64,000 nucleotides of DNA from Pedobacter jeongneungensis. Its GTDB lineage: Bacteria; Bacteroidota; Bacteroidia; Sphingobacteriales; Sphingobacteriaceae. Positions 1-7,833 of the stretch are shown piece after piece. The DNA lies in the NCBI RefSeq assembly GCF_000633455.1, contig NZ_AYMG01000031.1:1-64000 (forward strand). Direction: 5' to 3'. Numbering within the stretch: the first letter of the stretch is position 1; each line of letters starts with the position of its first letter. Under the pieces are notes generated by a model. The model was not told the DNA's origin and ran no database searches. It saw only the letters and a list, made by a program, of their open reading frames with translations. Made by a program: the position numbers and the translations under genes.

Positions 1-609
1 GGTTGGGCTCAAAGCCGTTACTGATGGGGCGGAAGCAACTGGTGTTGCAAAAACAAGATCATCAAACATGTGAAAAAGACCCGAAACTCCTGTAATCACA
101 ACTTTGGTCACATTCCCAAAAGCAGCATTATTTGAAAGTGTATTAACAGTATTCCGATTAGTAGCATCAACACCAGCTGGGTTATAAGAGAAATTCATGG
201 TAGCTACCAAAGTATTTCCACTATACCCCTTAATTGTTATTGGATTATCTACAGCATAATAAAGAGAGTAAAAATCAATAATTTTAAATGCCTGAAATGA
301 AAACGCTGAGTTATCAGTGTATGTCACAGTAAGTGCATCACTAGATTGTGAATTATTAGTAATCAACCCCAGGTTGCTAGGAGATGAACCTGTACCATCA
401 TCTGCCACATAATAATTACTATTTGCTTGAACAGCACTATTATAATTAATATTTGCAGTTTTGGTGCCCACGGCCACCTGCACATTTGGGCCCAGTCCGG
501 CATATGGTGTAAAACCACTTTGAAAGGAAACAGTACCTTGTGCAAGGGCAATTTTACCTATCGCAACAAAGATGACCAGGAAAAAAAATTTGTAAAATTT
601 CACACTCAT
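1..609 (-). CDS. Secreted protein of unknown function, partial (C-terminus beyond the window)
   Basis: An open frame runs leftward from ATG at 609-607 to the window edge, 203 codons without a stop. The first 23 residues form a signal peptide (Lys-rich start, hydrophobic core, then ALA before Gln-Gly). The rest is rich in Asn, Thr, Ser, Val and Gly, as in a beta-sandwich exported protein; the last visible residues, PSVTALSPT, look like the start of an IPT/TIG or other Ig-like repeat. It begins 10 bases after the stop of the binding-protein-like gene and is probably the last visible gene of the same operon. Larger cell-surface or type IX secreted proteins often look like this, but the C-terminal sorting domain is not in view. 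Function unknown. Confidence 0.75.
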   Translation of the reverse strand, partial: MSVKFYKFFFLVIFVAIGKIALAQGTVSFQSGFTPYAGLGPNVQVAVGTKTANINYNSAVQANSNYYVADDGTGSSPSNLGLITNNSQSSDALTVTYTDNSAFSFQAFKIIDFYSLYYAVDNPITIKGYSGNTLVATMNFSYNPAGVDATNRNTVNTLSNNAAFGNVTKVVITGVSGLFHMFDDLVFATPVASAPSVTALSPT

Positions 610-619
610 ATTCAAAAGT

Positions 620-1636
620 TTAAATACATAAATAAGGATTTTGCCATATGGCAACAGCGTTCTCTGCCGAGTGATTAAATTCGGCATTTAAACTCACCGG
701 CAATTGACCGGTAACATCAGCAGATATAAATTGCCTTTCAATAAGATTCATTTCAACTATTGAAATGGCATTACCTGATGGAATTTCATCTCCATCAAGC
801 CATTTTATTACCTGCTGTGTTAGATACTGAAACAATACTGAAAAAGGGCTTTCAGAAAAATCAGCGATATATTTTGGTATGGTACTTTCAAGTACTGCAG
901 TGAATACATTTTTGAAAGCAGCATGCTTGGTTTCTATATATTTTAATGAAACTGGAAATGAGAAAGATACTGATGGGGTATAATCGATAAACTGGCTGAA
1001 CTGGTTGATAAACAAATCCAGTTCTCTTCCACATAAGGTTACATGTAAATGACCAGGGCGTAAACGGTTAATTTCATTAAACAACCCAATTACATCATTT
1101 ACATTAGGATTATTATTTAATGTACAAACCTGTATTGGTTTAGCATAAATACTATGATAACCTACTCTGAATGATTCTACCAGACTATAGCCTGCATCGT
1201 AAAGAGAAGTGCATATCATACAATCGGCAGCAGGAAATTTTCTAGCTACCCAAGCACCTAAAAAGGCAATGGTTTTCCAGGCATCACTGCTGAAAAGAAG
1301 ATAATTATCAGGATAATTAATCCGAGATTGTGTATAAGGGATCACCTCACCTAAGCTAAGGTGTATAAATATTTTATCTGGGTTCCGTCTTAACTTGTCA
1401 AATAATGTGATGGCAACACGATAGCCCACGTAACCAATAATAATGTCTACATCTTCCTGATAAAACAATTTATCTATGGCTTTATTCACCTCTTTCTCAG
1501 ACCCTGGCCCGATAAATTCTTTGAGTAACTCATAATCATTATCATGAGCATATTGCGCAAAAGGATTCAGGAGAATCCGTTTTAAATCAACAAATTCTCC
1601 TGAATAAGGTATTAATAATCCAATTTTCTTGTTCAC
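620..1636 (-). CDS. Periplasmic-binding-protein-like (type 1 fold) protein without signal peptide
   Basis: The 338-residue protein opens directly with a strand, IGLLIPYSG, followed by an alternating alpha/beta pattern (for example VDIIIGYVG near residue 85, and CMICTSLYDAGYS near 148). This is the layout of type 1 periplasmic binding proteins of the branched-chain amino acid/LivK kind. No signal peptide or lipobox precedes the first strand, so it should be cytoplasmic unless exported in a non-standard way. It lies 3 bases downstream of the tail-collar gene and 10 bases upstream of the secreted-protein gene. No permease or ATPase is nearby, so it is not a normal ABC-transporter component; a ligand sensor or structural role is more likely. 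The fold call comes from pattern only. Confidence 0.7.
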   Translation of the reverse strand: MNKKIGLLIPYSGEFVDLKRILLNPFAQYAHDNDYELLKEFIGPGSEKEVNKAIDKLFYQEDVDIIIGYVGYRVAITLFDKLRRNPDKIFIHLSLGEVIPYTQSRINYPDNYLLFSSDAWKTIAFLGAWVARKFPAADCMICTSLYDAGYSLVESFRVGYHSIYAKPIQVCTLNNNPNVNDVIGLFNEINRLRPGHLHVTLCGRELDLFINQFSQFIDYTPSVSFSFPVSLKYIETKHAAFKNVFTAVLESTIPKYIADFSESPFSVLFQYLTQQVIKWLDGDEIPSGNAISIVEMNLIERQFISADVTGQLPVSLNAEFNHSAENAVAIWQNPYLCI

Positions 1637-1639
1637 GGA

Positions 1640-2278
1640 TTAAGGTCTAGATGGAAATATACCGTTTGTACAAATGATAAAATTAACGGATAGTGATGGC
1701 TGCATGGTGCTTATAGTTACCGGTACTGAAACATTTACCGGAAGTGGTGTTCCGGCGCCAGTGTTACCTGTATTAGCACCAGTTAAATTGGCATTAAATG
1801 GAAGCAACGTTGTATCAGCCGCAGCCGTAGTATATTGTTTACTGGTTGTATTTACCGGTCCGCCTTGCACGGTACCCTTTGTTAACACGGTAGTGGGTCC
1901 TGGCGTATCAGTATTGGTACCACCAGTACTATTTACAGGTACTGCAATAGAAACACTGGCACCACTAAGAGAATGATTGTGTGATGGTAGGTTATTTACA
2001 CCAATGGTCACTGCACCTGCGCCGGTTGCTACTACAGTTGCCGCAGCAGCACCAGTTTGTTGCCCTACTTGTGTAACTGTTTGTGCACCAATAGGCACTC
2101 TTGTTCTAAAGTCAGGTACTGCAAATGTAGTTTGACCATTGCCGCCATAAATTGTACCAATAAGTGCAAACAACGCCTGGTTTTGATTAACAGACAATAA
2201 AGTGCCATCGCATAACTGCCAACCTTGAGGTACCCATGGCAGAGGCCAGATTAAAATTGTTCCAAGAAGAGGATCCAT
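1640..2278 (-). CDS. Phage tail collar domain protein (microcystin-dependent-protein family)
   Basis: The 212-residue protein has the signature of the tail-collar/MdpB family: an N-terminal block with GWQLCDG near residue 20, then LFALIGTIYGGNG and FAVPDFRTRVPIG near 35-66, and a C-terminal block ending NFIICTNGIFPSRP, which matches the common NYIIALxGIFPSR ending. The middle (about 75-185) is low-complexity Thr, Ala, Gly, Val and Asn, as in a beta-rich fibre, and contains NNLPSHNHS near 95-103. There is no signal peptide. No capsid, portal or other phage gene is nearby, so this is a chromosomal member of the family, which in Bacteroidota occurs outside prophages. Its exact role is unknown; surface-fibre or contractile-system functions are possible. 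Confidence 0.85.
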   Translation of the reverse strand: MDPLLGTILIWPLPWVPQGWQLCDGTLLSVNQNQALFALIGTIYGGNGQTTFAVPDFRTRVPIGAQTVTQVGQQTGAAAATVVATGAGAVTIGVNNLPSHNHSLSGASVSIAVPVNSTGGTNTDTPGPTTVLTKGTVQGGPVNTTSKQYTTAAADTTLLPFNANLTGANTGNTGAGTPLPVNVSVPVTISTMQPSLSVNFIICTNGIFPSRP

Positions 2279-2301
2279 AATTGAATTGTTTTAATATATA
2301 A

Positions 2302-3258
2302 TTAATTGTTAATTTCCTGATACTGAAAGGTGCTATTTTCAAAACGCTCCTCCGCTTTTATACCTATTGCTGCAAGCTTAAAGCCGGTCATAAAACCTTC
2401 ATTAAGCTTTAATATATTTATCCTTAAAATTTTCTTATCCACACATTGCACATATAGTCCGTTATCGTTAGCATATGTAATTGTTCCCGCAACAGTATCT
2501 TCTTCCCCTTCAGCTTCAACTTGCGATACCTCCAAAATTTTCACTATCTGTTGTTTAAAAGTTGTTACCGCACCACCAGCACCAGGGTTACATGCATTTA
2601 CTAAGGCTTCAACCTGTGTGGCTGTTTGTGTTTCCCAATCAATAGTCAAATCACTGGCTTTAGGTCTTGCATAATAACATAGATTGCTATCATCAGGAGC
2701 TAATTCTTTAAGTTCGTTTTGTTGTGAAAGTTGGGCGATCAGTTGAACAATCATATTAATAGCAACCAAACTGTGCCTGCTATCGGCTATGCCCCAGGTT
2801 TCGCCAGGTATAAAAGTTACCGGCTCTTGCATGACCACAGCACCGGTATCAAAACCAGAATCCACCTTATGAATACTTACACCCCCGCTCGTTTCCCCGT
2901 TTTTCATTTGCCAGAACAGGGGATCGGGTCCTTGGTAAGCGGGCAGCATACTAAAGTGTACATTAAAAAATCCAAGTGTGGGAAATTCGTAAAGATCAGC
3001 CGGAATACGATAAGAAAAACCGAACATAATCACTACATCAGGCTGTATATCAACAAACAATTGCTTAATGACTGTAAGCAGTTCGCGTCTGTTTACTTTG
3101 AAAAAAGATATATCATTTTTATTACAGAAATTCTCTATCCCTAAATGCTGCCCCTTAAGCTTATCAGTTGATACGATTGCTTTTAGTAATCCCTGTGTAT
3201 TGAAATAATCTATTACAGGAATAGATGATAGGTGATTAGAAAATATAATTATTTTCAC
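2302..3258 (-). CDS. Formyltransferase-family protein (Fmt/ArnA-like fold)
   Basis: The 318-residue protein is a 10-formyltetrahydrofolate-dependent transferase by its active site: Asn99 and His101 in NVHFSMLPAYQGPDP, and Asp137 in DSGFDTGAVV, the N-H-D triad of the family. The C-terminal part (about 205-300) resembles the Fmt C-terminal domain. It is first in the leftward operon and lies 23 bases upstream of the collar gene. It diverges from canonical methionyl-tRNA formyltransferase (MLPAYQG rather than LLPxxRG), and the neighbours are not def or fmt partners, so I infer that it formylates a sugar nucleotide, amine or peptide. The substrate is not visible. Confidence 0.85.
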   Translation of the reverse strand: MKIIIFSNHLSSIPVIDYFNTQGLLKAIVSTDKLKGQHLGIENFCNKNDISFFKVNRRELLTVIKQLFVDIQPDVVIMFGFSYRIPADLYEFPTLGFFNVHFSMLPAYQGPDPLFWQMKNGETSGGVSIHKVDSGFDTGAVVMQEPVTFIPGETWGIADSRHSLVAINMIVQLIAQLSQQNELKELAPDDSNLCYYARPKASDLTIDWETQTATQVEALVNACNPGAGGAVTTFKQQIVKILEVSQVEAEGEEDTVAGTITYANDNGLYVQCVDKKILRINILKLNEGFMTGFKLAAIGIKAEERFENSTFQYQEINN

Positions 3259-3636
3259 TGAGAGCGCAATTAAAATGGGATGATTTTTGGATGACGTAAA
3301 TTTATCGAAATTATTGTTAACTCCAAACAGGAATTGATAAATACTTAAAAGTAGGTATTTGTAAAATCTTAATAATACATCAGATATATAACCTGTAAAA
3401 TTTTATTTTATTTAAATTATGGCTATTTACTTCAGGTCAAATAAAGCTATTCATTATATTAATACAATCGAACACAACAAATACTACATTAAATTGAATG
3501 TATCATTTTCAGGATGTTACACTATAATATATATTAAAAGTGCTAAATATGAGTATACTAAATGGCGCCGACAGGACTTTACCAGAACTTCAATACAGGC
3601 CTTTTAAGATCATCCTAATATGCTGACTTTCCTTAA

Positions 3637-3747
3637 CAGGTTTTTGATGAGGTATAGTACGAAGAAGAGATTTCTTTCTATCAACAAGAGGCGTTTAATT
3701 ACTGTCACCAGCTAGGATTGAGAAAAGTACAGGCTGTAATGGCATAA
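3637..3747 (+). pseudogene. Possible decayed coding remnant in a 570-base spacer
   Basis: The spacer 3259-3829 between the divergent formyltransferase and HD genes is AT-rich and has no convincing intact gene. One frame (3637-3747) reads like protein C-terminus: after QVFDEV and an in-frame TAG at 3655-3657 it continues with an acidic/aromatic stretch, HQLGLRKVQAVMA, and a stop. Its base composition is unlike the flanking AT-rich DNA. I do not recognise the parent gene. The remainder of the spacer should hold the promoters of both divergent units, but I see no clear motif. Confidence 0.25.
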
Positions 3748-3829
3748 AATGATCAGAACATTTTAAGCCAGGCCGGTGTTGATTTACCAGCGAACAACAT
3801 CACCGGCACGAAGTACACAAGATAAATCA

Positions 3830-4381
3830 ATGACAAGCGCAGAAAAACTGGCAAACTGGGTAGCAGATAAACATAAAAACCAACTGATCAAATGTACTAC
3901 GCTTCCCTATTTTGACCATTTGAACAAAGTAGCTTTATTGGCAAAAAACGCTATTGAATGGGGTTATGAAATAGGCCTTTGTCACGATTTATTAGAAGAC
4001 ACAGGTACAACCAGTGCTGAGCTGAAAACCGCATTAATAAATTTTGGTTATCCTGTAACAGCTGCTGAGCTTATCACCAACCATGTGGTTGAGCTAACGG
4101 ATGTTTTCACCAAAACAGCTTATCCCAAATTAAGCAAAAAGAAAAGGAAAAAACTGGAAAACAAGCGATTACAAACCTTAGATAATGCTGCACAAACGGT
4201 AAAATATGCCGATTTGATCGATAATATAGCCTGGATGATGAAATACGATATAAAACATGCCGCTCATTACCTGAAAAAGAAAGCTACACTTTTACTAAAC
4301 TTAAACCTCGGCAATAATCAACTAAGGCAACGGGCTATGGGTATTATCCAACGAGAATTGCTAAATTTTCATCAGCACTAA
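3830..4381 (+). CDS. Small stand-alone RelA/SpoT-type HD hydrolase
   Basis: The protein (183 residues from ATG 3830) has the Mn-dependent HD fold of the (p)ppGpp-hydrolase half of RelA/SpoT: His30 in YFDHLNKVA, His52-Asp53 in LCHDLLEDT with Glu56-Asp57, and a late Asp128 in KYADLIDN, which aligns with the KxADxxxN motif. It has no synthetase, TGS or ACT domain, so it resembles small alarmone hydrolases (MESH1-like). The frame also opens at GTG 3776, which would add 18 residues of poor character; I prefer the ATG because the HD domain follows it at the usual distance. It is a single-gene unit ending in a shared terminator. The alarmone substrate is inferred from the family. Confidence 0.8.
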   Translation: MTSAEKLANWVADKHKNQLIKCTTLPYFDHLNKVALLAKNAIEWGYEIGLCHDLLEDTGTTSAELKTALINFGYPVTAAELITNHVVELTDVFTKTAYPKLSKKKRKKLENKRLQTLDNAAQTVKYADLIDNIAWMMKYDIKHAAHYLKKKATLLLNLNLGNNQLRQRAMGIIQRELLNFHQH

Positions 4382-4412
4382 CAGAACTCTCCTCCCCAAA
4401 ATATGGATTACA

Positions 4413-4444
4413 AAAAAAGCGCCCCATTAAGAGGACGCTTTATA
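4413..4444. terminator. Bidirectional terminator hairpin between convergent genes
   Basis: AAAAGCG and CGCTTT form an imperfect stem around CCATTAAGAGG, with A-run and T-run flanks on both sides. It lies between the stops of the HD hydrolase and the MFS carrier, which converge here. Confidence 0.55.
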
Positions 4445-4466
4445 TCCAGAGACTAATCGGATTGGT

Positions 4467-5699
4467 TTAAACAGTTTTAACCGTTGGTAATTTCATATAC
4501 TTTACCGCACCTACACTACAGGCAGATAATACGCACAGCGCGGCAATAACGATAAAAATACTATTGGTGCTTCCGGTTGTATCAATGGCAAAACCCAGTA
4601 AAGGCTCGCCAAAAGCGGCAAAAAGATAAGCGATCATATTCATAAAACCAATGCCTGTACCGGTAAGGCTACTCCCTAAGAAATCGGGACTAAGCGGAAA
4701 AAAGCAAGCCTGCGGGCCATATACAAAAAAACCGGCCAATAGCATCAATATACTTCCTAAAAGCAGGTTATGAACCGGCGAAATGTAAATCAGAATGGCA
4801 ATAACGGCACTTATCGACATGCCAAAGAAAATGGCTTTGATCCGGTCTTTTTTAAACAAGCTATCAGAGAGGATTCCGAAAGTAAGTGCCCCGGCAGCCA
4901 TTCCTACAGGTAATAAAAAGGTCACCCATAAGTTACCAGGATTATCTTTCCAGTTACCTCCTAAATAATGAACGGGCACCCAAAAAATAAGGCCGTAACG
5001 GGCCATGCTTTCAAAGCCAAAACCAAGGGAGGCAACCATAAACCTTTTATTACTCAATACCAAACGATAGCGGTTTATCCAGCTTACTTCTTGTTGCTTT
5101 TCTACTTTAGTATCTGTTGCAATGTCCGGTTTATCACGGGCAATAATCAGAAAGGCAGTTGCCGAAATCAATAGCAGGAGAACCGGCAACCTGAAAAGCA
5201 TACGCCACTCATAACCCTGTTGCAATAAAATAATGGAGAGCAGGTAAGTTACTACCGAAGAAAGCCCGGCGGCCATGGTATAAAAACCAAAGGCTTTGCC
5301 CCGCTCCTCTTCACTCCACCAGTTATTAATCAGTTTTGCGCCGGGCGCAAAGGCCATCGATTGAAAATAACCGTTTAAGGCCCATAATATCATAATTAAC
5401 GTTCCACTATTAGCAAAACTGATGGCCACATTGGTGATGATGGAAAGGTATGCGCCCACTGTAACCATTAAACGTGCACTAAAACGATCGGCCAGGTTCC
5501 CGTTGATTAACTGCCCGATGGAATAACCCATCAGCATCGAAAAACTGATCCAGCCAATACCCGTATATGGGATATGCAAATCGGCAGCCATCCCTTTTGC
5601 GGCCCAACCAAAATTATGTCTGCCTGTATAAAAAAACAGGTAACAAAACATGGTAATCAACAGCATTTTCCATTGCTGTACCCTAAATTTCTTATCCAT
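4467..5699 (-). CDS. MFS transporter of the organophosphate:phosphate antiporter type
   Basis: The 410-residue membrane protein has about 12 hydrophobic segments in two halves and the MFS loop GNLADRFSARLM near residues 68-79. Its N-terminus (FYTGRHNFGWAAKGM) matches the start of the GlpT/UhpT/PgtP (OPA) group, where an Arg in this position takes part in phosphate binding. It is the last gene of a three-gene operon, with its start 4 bases from the dehydrogenase stop. The neighbours are a phosphonatase-like HAD hydrolase and a dehydrogenase, so I infer uptake of an organophosphonate or organophosphate ester by exchange for phosphate. Hexuronate carriers (ExuT type) are the main alternative. 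Confidence 0.8.
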   Translation of the reverse strand: MDKKFRVQQWKMLLITMFCYLFFYTGRHNFGWAAKGMAADLHIPYTGIGWISFSMLMGYSIGQLINGNLADRFSARLMVTVGAYLSIITNVAISFANSGTLIMILWALNGYFQSMAFAPGAKLINNWWSEEERGKAFGFYTMAAGLSSVVTYLLSIILLQQGYEWRMLFRLPVLLLLISATAFLIIARDKPDIATDTKVEKQQEVSWINRYRLVLSNKRFMVASLGFGFESMARYGLIFWVPVHYLGGNWKDNPGNLWVTFLLPVGMAAGALTFGILSDSLFKKDRIKAIFFGMSISAVIAILIYISPVHNLLLGSILMLLAGFFVYGPQACFFPLSPDFLGSSLTGTGIGFMNMIAYLFAAFGEPLLGFAIDTTGSTNSIFIVIAALCVLSACSVGAVKYMKLPTVKTV

Positions 5700-5703
5700 T
5701 TTG

Positions 5704-6780
5704 CTAAGCTTCCTGTTGATCCAAATTAATGCCCACCCTAAGTGGCTTATTCGCTACAGCGAACTCAAAGGCTTCATTGGTATTTAAAAGAACAAATTCT
5801 TTCGACACCACTTTTTCGAAAGGAAAAACCTGATGATTTTTACTGATGAAATTTACGGCATAAACAAAATCGTCGAAATTATAATTGTGCAAGCCTTTAA
5901 TGGTAATTAACCTCCGCACTACCGATTCTGCGTCAACCTGTACTTTACGCGTATTAAATACAGCACCAATCCATACTGCTGTTCCACCAATGGCCAGTTT
6001 TTCGAGACTATTTTCCATCGCATCGGCCGAGCCGCTCATATCAAATGCAAGCTCAATACCTTCCGGCAAGCCCGCTGAAGCACCTGTTAACAGGTGGGTT
6101 TCATTTGCGCCAAATGCTACAGCCTGTTCAAGCCGTTGAGGATTAATATCGGCCATGTGGATATAGCTGGCTCCTGCGTCTTTACACATCGCGGCACATA
6201 CCATCCCCAGTAATCCGCTTCCGGTAATAAGCCCTTTTTTCGATTTAACATCTCCAGCCAGCCTTAATGCACCCGCTACAGTAGCTACCGCGCAATTGAT
6301 AATTGCCGCTACAGGCAATGGCACTTCGGCTGAGATTTTGAGTACTGCTGTTCCTGGTTTAAGGATACAATGCGTAGACAAACCTCCATGTAATACATCA
6401 TTGGCCGTAATTTGTGCATGACCATATTTAAAAAGATTTTCACCTTTTTGGGGCATACCAGCTTTTGACATGGCGGATTCAGGGTCAGAAGAAAAAATAC
6501 TCCAGGTTACCCTGTCGCCTATATTCAGTTTATTTCCCAGATAATCCTTTCTGTCATGTCCATCAGCAAAACCTGTAATTTCACCTACAATCTCGTGCCC
6601 TAATACCGTAGGCACTTTCTCTTTTCTTAAGCCACAATACGTATGCAGATCACTACCACAAAGTGTGGTGTAAAGATTTTTGATCAGGATTTCTCCTTTC
6701 CGGAGGTTAGGAATATCTTTCACCTGCACTTCCATCGGTTGCCCCTGACCGTTAAAAACTACTATTCTGGCTTTATCCAT
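5704..6780 (-). CDS. Zinc-dependent alcohol dehydrogenase, phosphonate-catabolism-associated type
   Basis: The 358-residue medium-chain dehydrogenase has the catalytic zinc site Cys41 (CGSDLHTYCG), His61-Glu62 (GHEIVGEI) and a Rossmann motif GSGLLGMVCA near 187-196. The insertion and spacing, and the position next to a phosphonatase-like HAD gene, fit the family catalogued as putative phosphonate catabolism associated alcohol dehydrogenase (TIGR03366). The usual four-Cys structural zinc lobe is not evident, so it may carry only catalytic zinc. It would oxidise an alcohol made from the imported compound, or reduce an aldehyde product. It is in an operon with the HAD gene 56 bases upstream and the MFS gene 4 bases downstream. 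Confidence 0.85.
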   Translation of the reverse strand: MDKARIVVFNGQGQPMEVQVKDIPNLRKGEILIKNLYTTLCGSDLHTYCGLRKEKVPTVLGHEIVGEITGFADGHDRKDYLGNKLNIGDRVTWSIFSSDPESAMSKAGMPQKGENLFKYGHAQITANDVLHGGLSTHCILKPGTAVLKISAEVPLPVAAIINCAVATVAGALRLAGDVKSKKGLITGSGLLGMVCAAMCKDAGASYIHMADINPQRLEQAVAFGANETHLLTGASAGLPEGIELAFDMSGSADAMENSLEKLAIGGTAVWIGAVFNTRKVQVDAESVVRRLITIKGLHNYNFDDFVYAVNFISKNHQVFPFEKVVSKEFVLLNTNEAFEFAVANKPLRVGINLDQQEA

Positions 6781-6836
6781 TGTGATAAATGCTAATATTG
6801 GGTTTAGAAGGGATGTATAAAATCAATAACAAATTG

Positions 6837-7520
6837 TTAATCAATAAGCGGCAACAGGTCGATCAGGTTGTCGATGATCAGATCTGGGTGAGCTTCCATT
6901 AACTGGGCAGCAGTATGTGCTCCTGTAGTAATTCCTATGCTGAGGCCGCAACCCGCATTCTGTCCCTCTTCGATATCGATGGCCGAATCTCCAATTTTCA
7001 CCACGCTGGTGCTATCGGTAATATTAAAGCTTTTCATTGCAAATTCGATCATATCAGGGTCTGGCCTGTTACGCGATACATCAGAAGCAGTTACCAGTGC
7101 ATCAAACTCTCTTCCCACGCTCCATCCTAGTTTTTTGATAATCGAATTGGCGGTTGTGCTGTCGTATCCGGTGTTTAATACCGCTAAAATATTTCTGCTT
7201 TTTAATTCGGCAAACAGTTCTACCGCATTAGGCTGAGGAAGAATATCTTCCGTAGCATAGGCGTTGGTTAAAGCAACAATAAATTCATCGTATATTTTAG
7301 CCGTGAGCGCTTCATCATTAACGCCGGCGTAGGTAGATAATATCGAGCGGATGGCCTGCTTCTTTTCTTTACCCGCTCCCTGGGCAAGCACCTGATCCAA
7401 ACTAAATTCAAAACCTGCATTATTGATTGCCTTTTGAAGCGTTTTATACACCAGGTTATCCTCATTTACTGTGGTTCCTGCCATATCGAAAACCACCATC
7501 GCTATTTTATTTTTCTTCAT
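6837..7520 (-). CDS. Phosphonatase-like HAD-superfamily hydrolase
   Basis: The 227-residue HAD protein has motif I FDMAGTT with nucleophile Asp12. The position two after it is Ala, not Asp, which is the hallmark of phosphonoacetaldehyde hydrolase (PhnX) against DxD phosphatases. A Lys cluster at 51-54 (GAGKEKK) lies where PhnX has its Schiff-base Lys53. Motif II is LNTGYD near 116-121 and the late acidic motif is IGDSAIDIEEG near 177. This fits the phosphonatase-like family (TIGR03351) that travels with the adjacent dehydrogenase family. It is first in the operon and probably cleaves a C-P bond in an aldehyde phosphonate, or dephosphorylates a related compound. Confidence 0.85.
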   Translation of the reverse strand: MKKNKIAMVVFDMAGTTVNEDNLVYKTLQKAINNAGFEFSLDQVLAQGAGKEKKQAIRSILSTYAGVNDEALTAKIYDEFIVALTNAYATEDILPQPNAVELFAELKSRNILAVLNTGYDSTTANSIIKKLGWSVGREFDALVTASDVSRNRPDPDMIEFAMKSFNITDSTSVVKIGDSAIDIEEGQNAGCGLSIGITTGAHTAAQLMEAHPDLIIDNLIDLLPLID

Positions 7521-7571
7521 TTAAAATCTAATTTATGTATTTATTTTCCCTTGTATACTAAAGAGAATAAA

Positions 7572-7598
7572 ATGTTTAGCAAAACTAAACAATGTTTA
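7572..7598. promoter_or_regulatory. Inverted repeat plus extra half-site upstream of the phosphonatase-like operon
   Basis: TGTTTAG and CTAAACA (7573-7579 and 7585-7591) form a perfect 7-base inverted repeat with a 5-base spacer. ATGTTTA recurs at 7572 and 7592, 20 bases apart. It lies about 50-80 bases before the HAD start, a suitable place for an operator. The rest of the 313-base spacer 7521-7833 is AT-rich with nothing else I can name; it also carries the promoter of the divergent kinase gene. Confidence 0.4.
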
Positions 7599-7833
7599 CA
7601 TAAAACAAATTTTATACATATTAATTTTTTGTTAAATTTATGGTATCTCAACTCCAAGCACAATCCAGGGCCTTTATCAGCATTTATGTAACCAGTATGT
7701 TGCCATGCGAAGTCGACCAATCGAATTAAATTCTGATTAAAAGTCCTGCAATTACATTAAAAACAACCTAAAAAGCATTCGCATTTGAATAGTAAATATC
7801 ATTATCTTGTGGGTCCCTATTATTAAAGGAAAT

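Noticed and set aside
427-678. Plus-strand frame of 83 codons at the left edge
   Set aside because: It is a shadow of the minus-strand secreted gene, which has a real signal peptide and runs through the same stretch.
1640-2278. Prophage, suggested by the tail-collar domain
   Set aside because: No capsid, portal, terminase, lysis or integrase gene is near; the collar family also occurs in non-phage loci.
1640-2278. Repeat array in the Thr/Ala/Gly-rich middle of the collar gene
   Set aside because: It is low-complexity fibre sequence, with no regular unit or spacer and hence no CRISPR or tandem array.
3419-3607. 62-codon plus-strand frame in the left spacer
   Set aside because: Composition is random AT-rich, with no recognisable protein pattern or start signal.
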